From Bacillus sonorensis NBRC 101234 = KCTC 13918 (GTDB lineage Bacteria; Bacillota; Bacilli; Bacillales; Bacillaceae), in the NCBI RefSeq assembly GCF_001592005.1, contig NZ_BCVZ01000003.1:248001-312000 (forward strand): a stretch of DNA of 64,000 nucleotides, read 5' to 3'. Below, piece after piece: positions 35,154-45,500 of the stretch. The notes under the pieces are model-generated. The model did no database searches. It saw only the letters and a list, made by a program, of their open reading frames with translations, and was not told the origin of the DNA. The number at the start of each line of letters is the position of its first letter. Position 1 is the stretch's first letter. A program made the translations under genes and the position numbers.

Positions 35154-35465
35154 TTAATCAATTACGACAGCCGTTCCGTATCCGATTAATTCTGAAGTGC
35201 CCTGTCCTGCCGAGAGTTCAAATCTTAATCCGACAATAGCGTTTGCTCCCAATTCTTCCGCTTGTTTTACCAAGCGTTCCTTGACCATTTTCTTCGAATC
35301 TTCAAGCATCTCTGTATAATTTTTCAGTTCTCCGCCAATCACCGATTTCAAACCTGATAAAATATCTTTTCCAATATTTCGCGATTGGACAATACTGGCT
35401 GTGACGATTCCCTTCACTTCTTGTACGGTTTGATGAGCGATCGTATCCGTTGTAACGATGAGCAT
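35154..35465 (-). CDS. YbjQ/UPF0145 family protein
   Basis: The 103-residue protein matches the YbjQ family throughout: MLIVTTDTIAHQTVQEVKGI, GLKSVIGGELKNYTEMLEDS and AEELGANAIVGLRFELSAGQ. These proteins form pentameric rings and are annotated as heavy-metal-binding on structural grounds; the cellular role is not established. It starts at ATG 35465 with AAAAAGGAGGACGCC. It is convergent with the TVP38 gene and is transcribed in the same direction as, and downstream of, the NRPS operon. Confidence 0.9.
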   Translation of the reverse strand: MLIVTTDTIAHQTVQEVKGIVTASIVQSRNIGKDILSGLKSVIGGELKNYTEMLEDSKKMVKERLVKQAEELGANAIVGLRFELSAGQGTSELIGYGTAVVID

Positions 35466-35497
35466 GTGGCGTCCTCCTTTTTCTGCATATGATTTAT

Positions 35498-35551
35498 ATC
35501 GGCAGGATATTGGAAATGTTTAGCTTTGCTCATTTTCAATATCCTGCCGAT
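35498..35551. terminator. 21-bp inverted repeat downstream of the NRPS operon
   Basis: The arms 35498-35518 and 35531-35551 are complementary at 20 of 21 positions, with a 12-nt loop. TTTTT follows only on the plus strand. Its place, 120 bp beyond the thioesterase gene, suggests an operon end, but the missing T run on the minus strand leaves that open. It may instead serve as an operator or processing site for the YbjQ-family gene. Confidence 0.5.
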
Positions 35552-35672
35552 TTTTGGTAATGGGAATGATTCATCATATTTTATGCGGCTTTCCATTATT
35601 GTTTAGCACCGGAATCCCCGGATGGGATGCCGCCGGCCTGGCCAACGGCGGCAGGCAGTACGTGTTAATAGA

Positions 35673-38600
35673 TTATAAGCTTTTGACTTTGTTTAAAATC
35701 CCCAGCAGAATCTCTGCATTTTTTTCAGCAAATGGCGAATTCAACATTTCTTGATGGGCTCCGTATCCTTGATAAGAAAAAGGTTTTTGGATCGTCATGT
35801 TCGCAATATCCTGATTATCCCATTTTTCATGCTCGGCTTCAATTCGATGGATCTCGGCATTGATCGGCGCTTCGTAAACCATCTCCTGCCGATATTGATA
35901 AAAGCTCAAAACGCTTTTACGTCCTTGATTGCGAAGATATGTGATGTGCGCATGATCTTGTATATTGTTTTTCTTTACAAATTGTTCGATGATGAACTGT
36001 TCCACAAACTCTTCTGCATGTTTTTCCACCTTTTGCTGATCAAGCTTTTCTTTGCTGTTCTCCATTCTGCAGTCGAAAAGAATCAATTGTTCCACCCGGT
36101 CATTGTTGGATTCAAGCTGCTTAATCACCTCGTATGCAAGAGCAGAGCCCGCAGAGTATGCCAAAAAGTAATATGGGCCGTGCGGCTGAATGCGTTTAAT
36201 CTGTTCCACATATTCACCAATGCGATTTGGCGATTCGATATAGTTCATTCCAAAGCCATTCCAGCCAGGAAGGTGCTCGCATAATGTCCGAAAAATATAG
36301 CCTGCCCCGCCAATACCGGGAAAACAATACAGATTGCCGTCTCCTTTTTTGCTGAGTTGAACCATATGACCCTTCAATTGATCAAAACTCAACTGCTTGG
36401 AGCTCGCGATGAATCCCGCAAAGTCTCTGATCCGCGGATATTGAAACACGGCTTGCAGCGGAACATCAAGATTCATCTCTTGTTTAATGCGCCATATAAG
36501 CGTCATCGCTTTCAGCGAATGGCCTCCAAGTTCAAAGAAATGGTCTTCAACGCCAATCCGCCCGATGCCGAGCACCTCCTGCCATAACCTGGCCAGCTGC
36601 GCTTCTGCTGCCGTATCCGGCGGGACGTGTTCGGCTGCAGAAACCGCACCATCCGGCTTTGGCAGCGCATGACGGTCAAGCTTTCCGTTTGCTGTCAAAG
36701 GCATTTGCTCAAGGGAGATAAAAAACGCTGGCACCATGTACGGAGGCAGCGCAACTTCCAAATGCGAACGAAGCTGTTTTGCCTCTGTGGGCCGTTCCGT
36801 GACGTAATAAGCGCACAGCGCCTTATCCCCGCCGGTGTCTTCCCTCATGATAACAGCCGCCTCCTTTACCGCGGGATGCTCAAGCAGCCGGTTTTCGATT
36901 TCTCCCGGCTCGATCCGGAAACCCCTGAGGTTGATCTGATGGTCTGTCCGTCCTATATACTCAATGTTTCCATCAGGAAGCCATCTGGCGAGATCGCCGG
37001 TTTTGTACATCCGCGCCCCTGGAGTGAACGGATGGGCCGCAAATTTCTCCCTCGTCAGTTCGGGCCTGTTCAAGTATCCGCGGGCAAGACCCGCGCCCCC
37101 AATACATAATTCCCCTGCAACTCCGACAGGCTGCAGCTTGTTATACCGGTTCATAATATAGACTTGGTCATTCGGCAGCGGTTTTCCTATCGGTATTGTT
37201 CGGTGATTGCCGGGCTCCACATGATAGGAAACAGCGTCAACTGTGCATTCCGCAGGACCATAAATATTGGTTATCACCGGCTTCGGACCGCCGCCATACA
37301 TTTCCCAGATCCGCTCCACCAGATCCGCGGGCAATGCCTCTCCGCCAATGATAAAGTGTTTTACGTGAACCGGCCGCTTCGCTCCGGCCAGCAGCTGAAG
37401 ATGGGCTGGTGTACCATCAGATATGTCTATGTTTTGCCGGTGATAAAAACCGGTCAGCAGCCGATGATCGAAGCGCGCCGCTTCGGGAGCGATCACCAGC
37501 GTGTGTCCCAGCAATAAGCTGGCGAATATCTGTTTAACGGATGCGTCAAAGTAAACCGGCGCAATCAGCGCAATTTTCAAGCTTTCAGCATAATGGCGGT
37601 AGATGCGCTGATACAAGCCATCGACCAAGTTGACAACATTGCTTTGTTCAATCAGGACTCCTTTTGGTTTGCCTGTCGAGCCTGACGTATAGATGGCATA
37701 CGCAAGATGCTGTGGGCTTGAAACAGCCGGAAGATTCGATTCAGCCGGCAAAGATTCGATCTCATCCAATAGAACTGTTTCCCCGGCAAACGGAATGTTT
37801 TGTCCATTTTGGCGCCTCAATAAAAATTTTGCATGACTATCCTCGAGGATAAAACCCATCCGCTCTTCAGGTGAGTTCAAATCGAGCGGCAGATAAGCAC
37901 CGCCCGCCTTTAAAATTCCGATTATGCCGATGATCATTTCGACGGAACGCTCAACCGCAAGGCCTACGATATCATCAGGTCTGACGCCTTTCTTTCTCAA
38001 AAGCCGTGCAAGTCGATTTGCTCTGTCGTTCAGCTCCCGATGTGTGATCGACTGATCTTCGCAGATCACCGCTGTCTGGCTTGGTCTGTGATAGACTTGT
38101 TCTTCAAACAGCTGATGAATCGTTTTATTTGTCGGCTCACCAGACTTTTCCTCATTGAATGTGTGAAGCAGCTGATGTCTTTCCTTCTCTGTCAAGATGT
38201 CGATCTCTCCGAGCCGTATGTCCGGATCGGCTGCCACCTGTTCAAGCAGCTGCTGCCAGTGACCCGCCCATCGCTCGACGGTCTCCTGTTTGAACAGTGC
38301 CGTGCTGTATTCCAATGCGAACAGGAGCCGTCCGCTTTGTTCCTTAACACGCATTGTCAAATCAAACTTGGCGGTCGTATGCTTCCGGTCGCATTGACGC
38401 AATTTGAGTCCATCCATTTTCAGCTCGTGCTGCTCGATATTTTGGAAAGAAAACATCACATCAAACACAGGGTTCCGATTTATATCGCGCCGCACTTCGA
38501 GCTTCTCCACAAGCGCCTCAAACGGCACTTCCTGATGGTCGAACGCTTCAAGCGTTGTTTTTTTAATGTCTGTTAAAAATGCTTGAAATGTTTTCTCCTC

Positions 38601-41600
38601 CTTCGGATATCCCCGCAGCGCCAATGTATTGACAAACATTCCCGCGATTTTTTCCAGATCTGGATGAGGGCGGCCGGCGATGGGTGAACCGACGATGATA
38701 TCATCCTGTCCGCTGTAGCGTGAAAGCAATGTTTGGTACGCAGCGAGAAGCACCATATAAAGCGTCGCACCATTTTGTTCCGCCAGCCGTTCGAGCTTTC
38801 GCTTTAATTCTGCATCGGCGGTTGATTCGACAACGCCTCCGCGAAAATCTTGAACAGACGGCCTCGGCTTGTCGCCTGGCAGCTTCAGGTAAGGCAGTTC
38901 GCCTGCAAGCTGCGCAAGCCAATATGCTTCTTTTGCCCTATAGGCCTTTTTTTGGATCCGGCTGTTTTGCCAAACAGCAAAATCCTTGTATTGGATGCGC
39001 AGCGGTTTGAGCTCAAATCCCTGATAGAGCGCGTTGAACTCATTGATGAAGATACTCATCGTCATCCCGTCGGCAATAATATGGTGCATGTCGATCACAA
39101 GCAGATGCCGTTCATTCGAGATCGACATCACACCTGCCCGAAAGAGCGGTGCTGCGCTTAAATCAAACGGTTGTACAATCGAATCTACCCAGCGCTCTGC
39201 ATCGGCTTCTGTCCCGCAAGTATGCGGCAAGGAAAATGGCACATCCTCCTCGACGATCTGCATCGGAACCCCTTCTTTCAGCACAAAACGCGTACGGAGC
39301 GATTCATGCCGCCTGATCAGCGCATGAATCGCTTGTTCCAGCCGCTGAAGATTGAACGCCCCCTCGACAACCATTACTGTCGGTATATGATAGGCTGTCG
39401 TCTCCGGATGCATGTGGTGGAGCATATACATTCGTTTTTGTGCCGGTGAAACCGGGTATTCCTGTTGCAGCGGAACAGGTTCGATTTCTTTGTATGCTGA
39501 GACTTCCCCATCTGCTTCTATTCGCAAAGCCAGCTGTCTCACCGTGGGGTGCTGAAATACATCCCGCACCGGCACTTCGGCTCCGAGCTCCCGATGAATA
39601 CGCGACACAAGCAGCATCGCCTTGAGCGAATGCCCTCCAAGCTTAAAGAAATGGTCAGCGGCGCCGACGCGTTCAACACCAAGCACCTCCTGCCAGATGA
39701 GAGCTAAATCCCTTTCTGCTTGAGTTGCCGGCTCTACATACTCTGCCGCTGCAGATAGCCGGTCCGGCTCAGGCAAAGCTTTTTCATCAAGCTTGCCGTT
39801 CGGTGTCACAGGCATACGGTCAAGCTCGATAAAAAAGGACGGCACCATATAAAACGGCAGCGCCGCAGTGGTATGCGCGCGCAAATCACCGGGATTGACC
39901 GGCAGGCAGGCTACATAATATGCACACAATGTCTTGTCGCCATCAGCTTCCTCTTTGGCAATGACAGCTGCTTCTTTTATCGCTTCATATGCTAAAAGCG
40001 TTTGTTCAATTTCTCCCGGCTCAATACGATAGCCGCGTATTTTCACCTGATGGTCGATCCGTCCGAGAAATTCGATGCTTCCGTCAGGCAGCCAGCGGGC
40101 GAGATCTCCCGTCCTGTACATCCGTTCCCCCGGTGCGTAAGGGTTTGCTACAAATTTCTCCGCTGATAATTCCGGCTGATTTACATAACCGCGGGCAAGA
40201 CCTTTTCCGCTGATGCACAGCTCTCCGGGAGCGCCGATCGGCTGGAGGCTGCAGGCTTCGTTTACGATATACATGCGGGTTCCGCGAATCGGGCGTCCGA
40301 TCGTGATGTTTTCGTCTGGGCAAACGTCCCGCTGAACACTGGACGTGACACAGCTTTCTGTCGGCCCGTATTCGTTCACAAGCTCGATAAACGGAAAGTT
40401 CCTTTTGCTTCGGTAGACCATGTGTTCCGGCAGTCTTTCTCCGCCCATAATAACCGTCCGAAGAGAAGCGGCTGCTTCCGGCGTCAAAGCGTCGAGGAGA
40501 AGCGTATAGAAACTGGGCGGGCAGCATAAATGAGTGACATTATCAGATGCTATGATAGTGGATACGGCATTTGGATCTCTCGCCTGATCCTCCCCCGCCA
40601 TGGCTACGGTCGCTCCTGTCAGCAGCGGAGAAAACGTGCTCAATATAGATGCATCAAATGTATAGGCGCCAAGCTGCAAGAACGTATTTTCGCTTGTCAA
40701 ACGGTATTCGTCGGCATGCCACAGCAGATTGTGTGCAACACTTCTATGTTCCACCATCACTCCTTTTGGCTTTCCGGTTGTCCCCGACGTATAGATGACA
40801 TAAGCCAAATTGTCTGGAGAAGCGCTCGGGGGCAAATGATCCGGATCGCCGAGGCCTTCCCAATTGATCTGTTGAAGGTTGAGAATCCGTTTTGAATCCA
40901 TCACATCGATAGTCAATTGTTTTTGAGTGATCAGGATGTCTGCTTTGCTGTCTTTGATGACAAATTGAATACGTTCTTCCGGGTGGGACGGGTCAATCGG
41001 GACATACGCGCCCCCCGCCTTCAGGATTCCGAGAATGCTAACGATAACCAGAGGAGAACGGTCTGCCATAAGAGCGACGGTCGTATCCGGCTTTACCCCG
41101 TTTTCACGAAGCATATACGCGAGGTGATTGGCCCGGTTGTTAAGTTCCCTGTATGTCAGTCTGGCAGCCCCACACACAACAGCGGTCTTCTCCGGCGTTC
41201 TTTCGGCCTGTTCCTCAAACAGCTGGTGGACGGTTCTATCATTTGGAGCAGCGGCCTTTGTGCCGTTGAATGTATGTAACAGCCGGTGTTTTTCCGTTTT
41301 GGTCAACAAGTCAATCTCACCAAGCCGTATGTCCGGATCGTCTGCCACCTGTTCAAGCAGCTGCAGCCAATGTGTCGTCCAGCGCTCAATGGTCTCCCTT
41401 TCAAACAGCTCCGTCCTGTATTCCCACGTCAATTGCAGCTCTCCGTTTTTTTCTTCCGCCTGAAGTGTAAGATCAAATTTGGCGATTCTGTGTTTTTGTT
41501 GATACGGCCGCAGTGTGAGACCATCCATTGCCAGTTCGGCACTTTCTGTATTCTGCAGCACAAACATCGCATCAAATAGAGGGTTCCGGTTCACATCGCG

Positions 41601-42590
41601 GGGCGCACCGAGCCTTTCCACGAGCGCTTCAAACGGCACTTCTTGATGCTCATAGGCTTGCAGCGCCGTTTCCTTCATCTCTTCTAAAAAAGCCCTGAAT
41701 GTTTTCTCACGCTGCGGATACCCCCTAAGCGCCAAGGTATTAACAAACATTCCGACGATCTTTTCAAGGTCGGCATGCGGACGCCCGGCGATCGGCGATC
41801 CGACAATTATATCTTCCTGCCCGCTGTAGCGGGCAAGAAGCGTCTGGTATGCTGCCAAAAGCACCATAAAAAGTGTAGCGCCGCTCTCCCCGGCCAGCTG
41901 TTTGAGCTTATGCGCCAGCTCCGGAGAGACAGATGATTCCACGGCACCCCCGATGAAGCTTTGTGCCGCCGGCCGCTTCCTGTCCGTCGGCAGCTGCAGC
42001 ACCGGCAGTTCGCCGGATAGCTGCTTCAGCCAGTATTCCTCTTGTTTCTTGTACGCCTCACTTTTCCTCCGCTCATTTTGCCAAACGGCAAAATCTTTGT
42101 ACTGAATCCTTAGCGGCGGCAGTTCAGCCCCATGATACAATTCGTTGAATTCATTGACCAAAATGCTGATCGCAACGCCGTCACAAATGATATGATGCAT
42201 GTCAATCGCCAGCAAATGGGTCTCCTCAGACAGCCTCATGACTCCTACGCGCAGGAGAGGCGCGGCGCTTAAATCGAACGGCTGCACAAATGACTGCACC
42301 CATTGCCCGGCTTCCTCTTCTGTACCGTTTGCAGAACAAACTGTGAATGAAACATCCTCTTCAATCTGCTGTACGGGTTCGCCATCTACGATGACGAAGC
42401 GCGTACGCAGTGATTCATGCCGTTTGATCAGCTTCTGAAATGCTTGTTGAAGCCGCTCTTGGTCAAGCTTTCCTTCTGCAGTCAACACAAGAGGCATATT
42501 GTATGCTGTCTCGCGCGGATGGAGCTGCTGCAGCATATACATTCGCTTTTGCGCTGATGACACCGCATATTCCTCGACATATTCCCCCAT
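35673..42590 (-). CDS. NRPS, modules 7-8 with thioesterase (Tyr-like, Glu)
   Basis: The 2305-residue megasynthase has domains C-A-T-C-A-T-TE. Both C domains keep HHxxxDG (MHHIICDG, MHHIIADG). A7 pocket residues read by eye are D-A-L-C-I-G-E-V-T, near the Tyr code of fengycin/iturin synthetases (DALSVGEVV). A8 reads D-A-K-D-I-G-I-V-D, essentially the Glu code (DAKDLGVVD), with the characteristic NIYGPAECTV. Both carriers have GGHSLKAM. The thioesterase (about residues 2080-2305) has nucleophile Ser 2146 in AYSAG, and a candidate His in YGAHQEML. ATG 42590 follows GGAAGGAGG. It is the last gene of the operon and releases the product, by hydrolysis or cyclisation. Confidence 0.95.
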   Translation of the reverse strand: MGEYVEEYAVSSAQKRMYMLQQLHPRETAYNMPLVLTAEGKLDQERLQQAFQKLIKRHESLRTRFVIVDGEPVQQIEEDVSFTVCSANGTEEEAGQWVQSFVQPFDLSAAPLLRVGVMRLSEETHLLAIDMHHIICDGVAISILVNEFNELYHGAELPPLRIQYKDFAVWQNERRKSEAYKKQEEYWLKQLSGELPVLQLPTDRKRPAAQSFIGGAVESSVSPELAHKLKQLAGESGATLFMVLLAAYQTLLARYSGQEDIIVGSPIAGRPHADLEKIVGMFVNTLALRGYPQREKTFRAFLEEMKETALQAYEHQEVPFEALVERLGAPRDVNRNPLFDAMFVLQNTESAELAMDGLTLRPYQQKHRIAKFDLTLQAEEKNGELQLTWEYRTELFERETIERWTTHWLQLLEQVADDPDIRLGEIDLLTKTEKHRLLHTFNGTKAAAPNDRTVHQLFEEQAERTPEKTAVVCGAARLTYRELNNRANHLAYMLRENGVKPDTTVALMADRSPLVIVSILGILKAGGAYVPIDPSHPEERIQFVIKDSKADILITQKQLTIDVMDSKRILNLQQINWEGLGDPDHLPPSASPDNLAYVIYTSGTTGKPKGVMVEHRSVAHNLLWHADEYRLTSENTFLQLGAYTFDASILSTFSPLLTGATVAMAGEDQARDPNAVSTIIASDNVTHLCCPPSFYTLLLDALTPEAAASLRTVIMGGERLPEHMVYRSKRNFPFIELVNEYGPTESCVTSSVQRDVCPDENITIGRPIRGTRMYIVNEACSLQPIGAPGELCISGKGLARGYVNQPELSAEKFVANPYAPGERMYRTGDLARWLPDGSIEFLGRIDHQVKIRGYRIEPGEIEQTLLAYEAIKEAAVIAKEEADGDKTLCAYYVACLPVNPGDLRAHTTAALPFYMVPSFFIELDRMPVTPNGKLDEKALPEPDRLSAAAEYVEPATQAERDLALIWQEVLGVERVGAADHFFKLGGHSLKAMLLVSRIHRELGAEVPVRDVFQHPTVRQLALRIEADGEVSAYKEIEPVPLQQEYPVSPAQKRMYMLHHMHPETTAYHIPTVMVVEGAFNLQRLEQAIHALIRRHESLRTRFVLKEGVPMQIVEEDVPFSLPHTCGTEADAERWVDSIVQPFDLSAAPLFRAGVMSISNERHLLVIDMHHIIADGMTMSIFINEFNALYQGFELKPLRIQYKDFAVWQNSRIQKKAYRAKEAYWLAQLAGELPYLKLPGDKPRPSVQDFRGGVVESTADAELKRKLERLAEQNGATLYMVLLAAYQTLLSRYSGQDDIIVGSPIAGRPHPDLEKIAGMFVNTLALRGYPKEEKTFQAFLTDIKKTTLEAFDHQEVPFEALVEKLEVRRDINRNPVFDVMFSFQNIEQHELKMDGLKLRQCDRKHTTAKFDLTMRVKEQSGRLLFALEYSTALFKQETVERWAGHWQQLLEQVAADPDIRLGEIDILTEKERHQLLHTFNEEKSGEPTNKTIHQLFEEQVYHRPSQTAVICEDQSITHRELNDRANRLARLLRKKGVRPDDIVGLAVERSVEMIIGIIGILKAGGAYLPLDLNSPEERMGFILEDSHAKFLLRRQNGQNIPFAGETVLLDEIESLPAESNLPAVSSPQHLAYAIYTSGSTGKPKGVLIEQSNVVNLVDGLYQRIYRHYAESLKIALIAPVYFDASVKQIFASLLLGHTLVIAPEAARFDHRLLTGFYHRQNIDISDGTPAHLQLLAGAKRPVHVKHFIIGGEALPADLVERIWEMYGGGPKPVITNIYGPAECTVDAVSYHVEPGNHRTIPIGKPLPNDQVYIMNRYNKLQPVGVAGELCIGGAGLARGYLNRPELTREKFAAHPFTPGARMYKTGDLARWLPDGNIEYIGRTDHQINLRGFRIEPGEIENRLLEHPAVKEAAVIMREDTGGDKALCAYYVTERPTEAKQLRSHLEVALPPYMVPAFFISLEQMPLTANGKLDRHALPKPDGAVSAAEHVPPDTAAEAQLARLWQEVLGIGRIGVEDHFFELGGHSLKAMTLIWRIKQEMNLDVPLQAVFQYPRIRDFAGFIASSKQLSFDQLKGHMVQLSKKGDGNLYCFPGIGGAGYIFRTLCEHLPGWNGFGMNYIESPNRIGEYVEQIKRIQPHGPYYFLAYSAGSALAYEVIKQLESNNDRVEQLILFDCRMENSKEKLDQQKVEKHAEEFVEQFIIEQFVKKNNIQDHAHITYLRNQGRKSVLSFYQYRQEMVYEAPINAEIHRIEAEHEKWDNQDIANMTIQKPFSYQGYGAHQEMLNSPFAEKNAEILLGILNKVKSL
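35676..36370 (-). other. Thioesterase domain with AYSAG nucleophile motif
   Basis: The domain begins about LYCFPGIGGAGYIF. The nucleophile elbow is AYSAGSALAYEV, with Ala at the position that is Gly in the usual GxSxG. LFDCRM may give the acid and GYGAHQEML the histidine. It probably releases the assembled chain. Confidence 0.75.
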
Positions 42591-42596
42591 GATATG

Positions 42597-45500
42597 TTAT
42601 TCCTCCTTCCTCTTTACATTCCGCGGCGCCGGCTGAATGGAAGCAAACGGAGACATGCTTCCATTGGCCTCAATCCATACAGCAAGGTCTCTCACCGTCG
42701 GATGGAGAAACAGCTCCCTGAGCGGCACTTCCGCCTCTAATTCCTGGTGGATGCGGGCTATTAGAGTCATCGCTTTCAATGAATGGCCGCCCAGTTCAAA
42801 AAAGTGGTCTGTAGCCCCGACGCGCTCCACTCCAAGGACCTCCTGCCATAGAACGGCAAGTCGTGCCTCTGTAGCCGTAGCCGGCTCTGTATAAGCACTT
42901 GATAAACGTTTTGGTTCCGGCAGGGCTTTTCGGTCCAGCTTGCCGTTTGATGTCACAGGCATGCGTTCAAGCTCTGTCAAAGCTGACGGCATCATATATG
43001 CCGGGAGCGCAGCGGCAAGATATCCGCGCAATTCATCCGCCCCAACCGGCCTGTTGGCGGTGTAATATGCGCACACCTCCATGCCGCCGGCACCTTCCCT
43101 GGCAATCACAACTGCTTCCTTTACTGCATGATGCGCCATCAGCTGATGTTCGATTTCACCAAGTTCGATCCGATATCCGCGAATTTTGATTTGATGATCG
43201 ATCCGTCCTATAAATGTAATTTGTCCGTCTGGCAGCCACTTTGCAAGATCACCTGTCCGGTACATTTTCGCCCCGCTTTGAAAAGGATCCGCTACGAATT
43301 TCTCATCGGTAAGCTTCGCTTGGTTGATATAGCCGGGGCCTACACTGTCACCTGAAATGTACAGCTCGCCTTCAACTCCGATAGGCACCAGCTTCTTCTG
43401 CTGGTTGAGCAAATAAATGCGTGTATTGGAAATCGGCCTTCCTATGGAAGGAAACTCGTCGATCTGATCATCCGGGTTCATCGTCAGCGTCGTCACGACA
43501 TGCGTTTCTGACGGACCATAATAATTATGAAGCGAAATTTGCTTTTCCCGAAGCGCCTGTTTCATTTCGCCGCTAACGACCAGTTGCTCGCCAGCTGATG
43601 CAATATGGTCGACACATGCAGGAAAGCGGTCGGCATAATATTTATTTTGAAATAGAAATTTCAAGAAAGCAGCCGGCAGAAACAGAACCCGGATCTGGTG
43701 GCGGTCAATGATGTTCAGCAATTCCTCCGGATCTGTCTGCTGCTCTTTTGTGATCAGCCGCAGCGTCCCTCCCGACAACAGCGTAGAGAATATTTCATGA
43801 TAGCTCGCATCAAAACTAAAAGTCGCATATTGCAGCACATGATGGCTGAAATCAATCCCCCCCATTGTCAGCTGAAAATGAATCAGGTTTACAAAATTGC
43901 GGTGATTCAGCATGGCGCCTTTAGGTTTTCCGGTGGTCCCGGACGTATAGATCACATAAAACAGATCGTCGGGCTGATTGACCGCTTGCGGATTGTGTGA
44001 CGGCTCATCCAATAATTCATCGCTTTCAGGCTCAATGACCGTAACGCCGGCAGGTACCCGTTCAGCCAGATGGGACTGAACGACAAAAGTGGATGCCGAG
44101 CTATCTTCAATCATTAGGCGGATTCGTTTCGCGGGATAATCAGGGTCAACCGGTACAAAAGCCGCCCCGCTTTTCAAAATCCCGAGAATGCCGATGATCA
44201 TTTCCGGTGAACGCTCCGTCATGAGTCCAACAACATCATTCGGATGAATGCCGCGGCTGCGTAATGAATGCGCAAGCCGGTTTGCCCGTTCATTCAGCTC
44301 ACGGTATGTCAACTGTCGGTTCTTGAACGCTATCGCGATATGGTCCGGCGTCCTTTCTGCCTGTTCCTCAAATAACTGCTGGATCGTCTTATTTTGCGGA
44401 TAATCCGCCTCTGTATCGTTAAATGTAATAAGCAGCTGATGCTTTTCAGCTTCTGTCAAGAGATCAATCTCTCCCAGCGGTATATCAGGGGTTTCAGCCA
44501 CTTGCTCCAAAAGCCTCAGCCAGTGCCCTGTCCAGCGCTCGACCGTCTCCCGTTCAAACAGCGCTGTGCTGTAGCCCCACGTAAAGGCAAGTCCCGTTTC
44601 TCTCTCTTCTGCCTGCAGCGTCAGATCGAACTTGGCTGTTTTATACATCTGCCGTTTATACGGACGTAGCGTCAATCCGTTCATGTTAAGCTCTGCATCG
44701 TCCATATTTTGAAGCACAAACATCGAGTCGAATAAAGGATTTCTGTTCACGTCGCGATGCACTTCCAACTTTTCCACCAGTTCTTCAAATGGCACTTCCT
44801 GGTTCTCAAATGCCCCCAGCGCCATTTCCTTGATTTCCTGCAGAAAGGCTTTGAACGTTTTGTCGCCCCGGGGCTGTCCGCGCATCGCCAAAGTATTGGC
44901 GAACATTCCGGCGATCGGCTCCAAATCGGCATGCGGCCGTCCGGCGATCGGCGATCCTATGATCATATCTTCCTGTCCGCTATAGCGGGAAAGCAAGGTT
45001 TGATACGCCGCAAGCAGCACCATGTACAGCGTCGCCCCGTTATCCTTCGCCAATTGCTCCAGTTTCTGTTTTAATTCCAAATCGGCATGCGCTTCTATCG
45101 CATCGCCCGCAAAGCTTTGGACCGCAGGACGCGGTTTATCGGCAGGCAATTGCAGCAGCGGCAGTTCCCCGGATAGCTGCTCCATCCAGTATGCTTCTTT
45201 TTTTCTGTATGCTTCGTTTTTCATTCGCACATGCTGCCAAACCGCAAAATCTTTGTATTGAATTTTGAGCGGCGGCAAATCGGCGCCATCGTACAATTTG
45301 CTGAACTCATTTATAAAGATACTGAGGGTCACGCCGTCAGCGATGATGTGATGCATATCAATCGCAAGCAAGTGGCGATCTGCGCCTATTTCCATCATTC
45401 CTGCACGCAAGAGAGGAGCTTTGCTTAAGGCAAACGGCTGCACAAACGACTGCGCCCAATGGTCAGCTTCCTGCTCTGTACCGTGTACACGCGAAACCGT

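Noticed and set aside
35560..35672. GC-rich GCCGCCG/CGGCGGC stem as the NRPS operon terminator
   Set aside because: No T run follows on the minus strand, and the stem is short.
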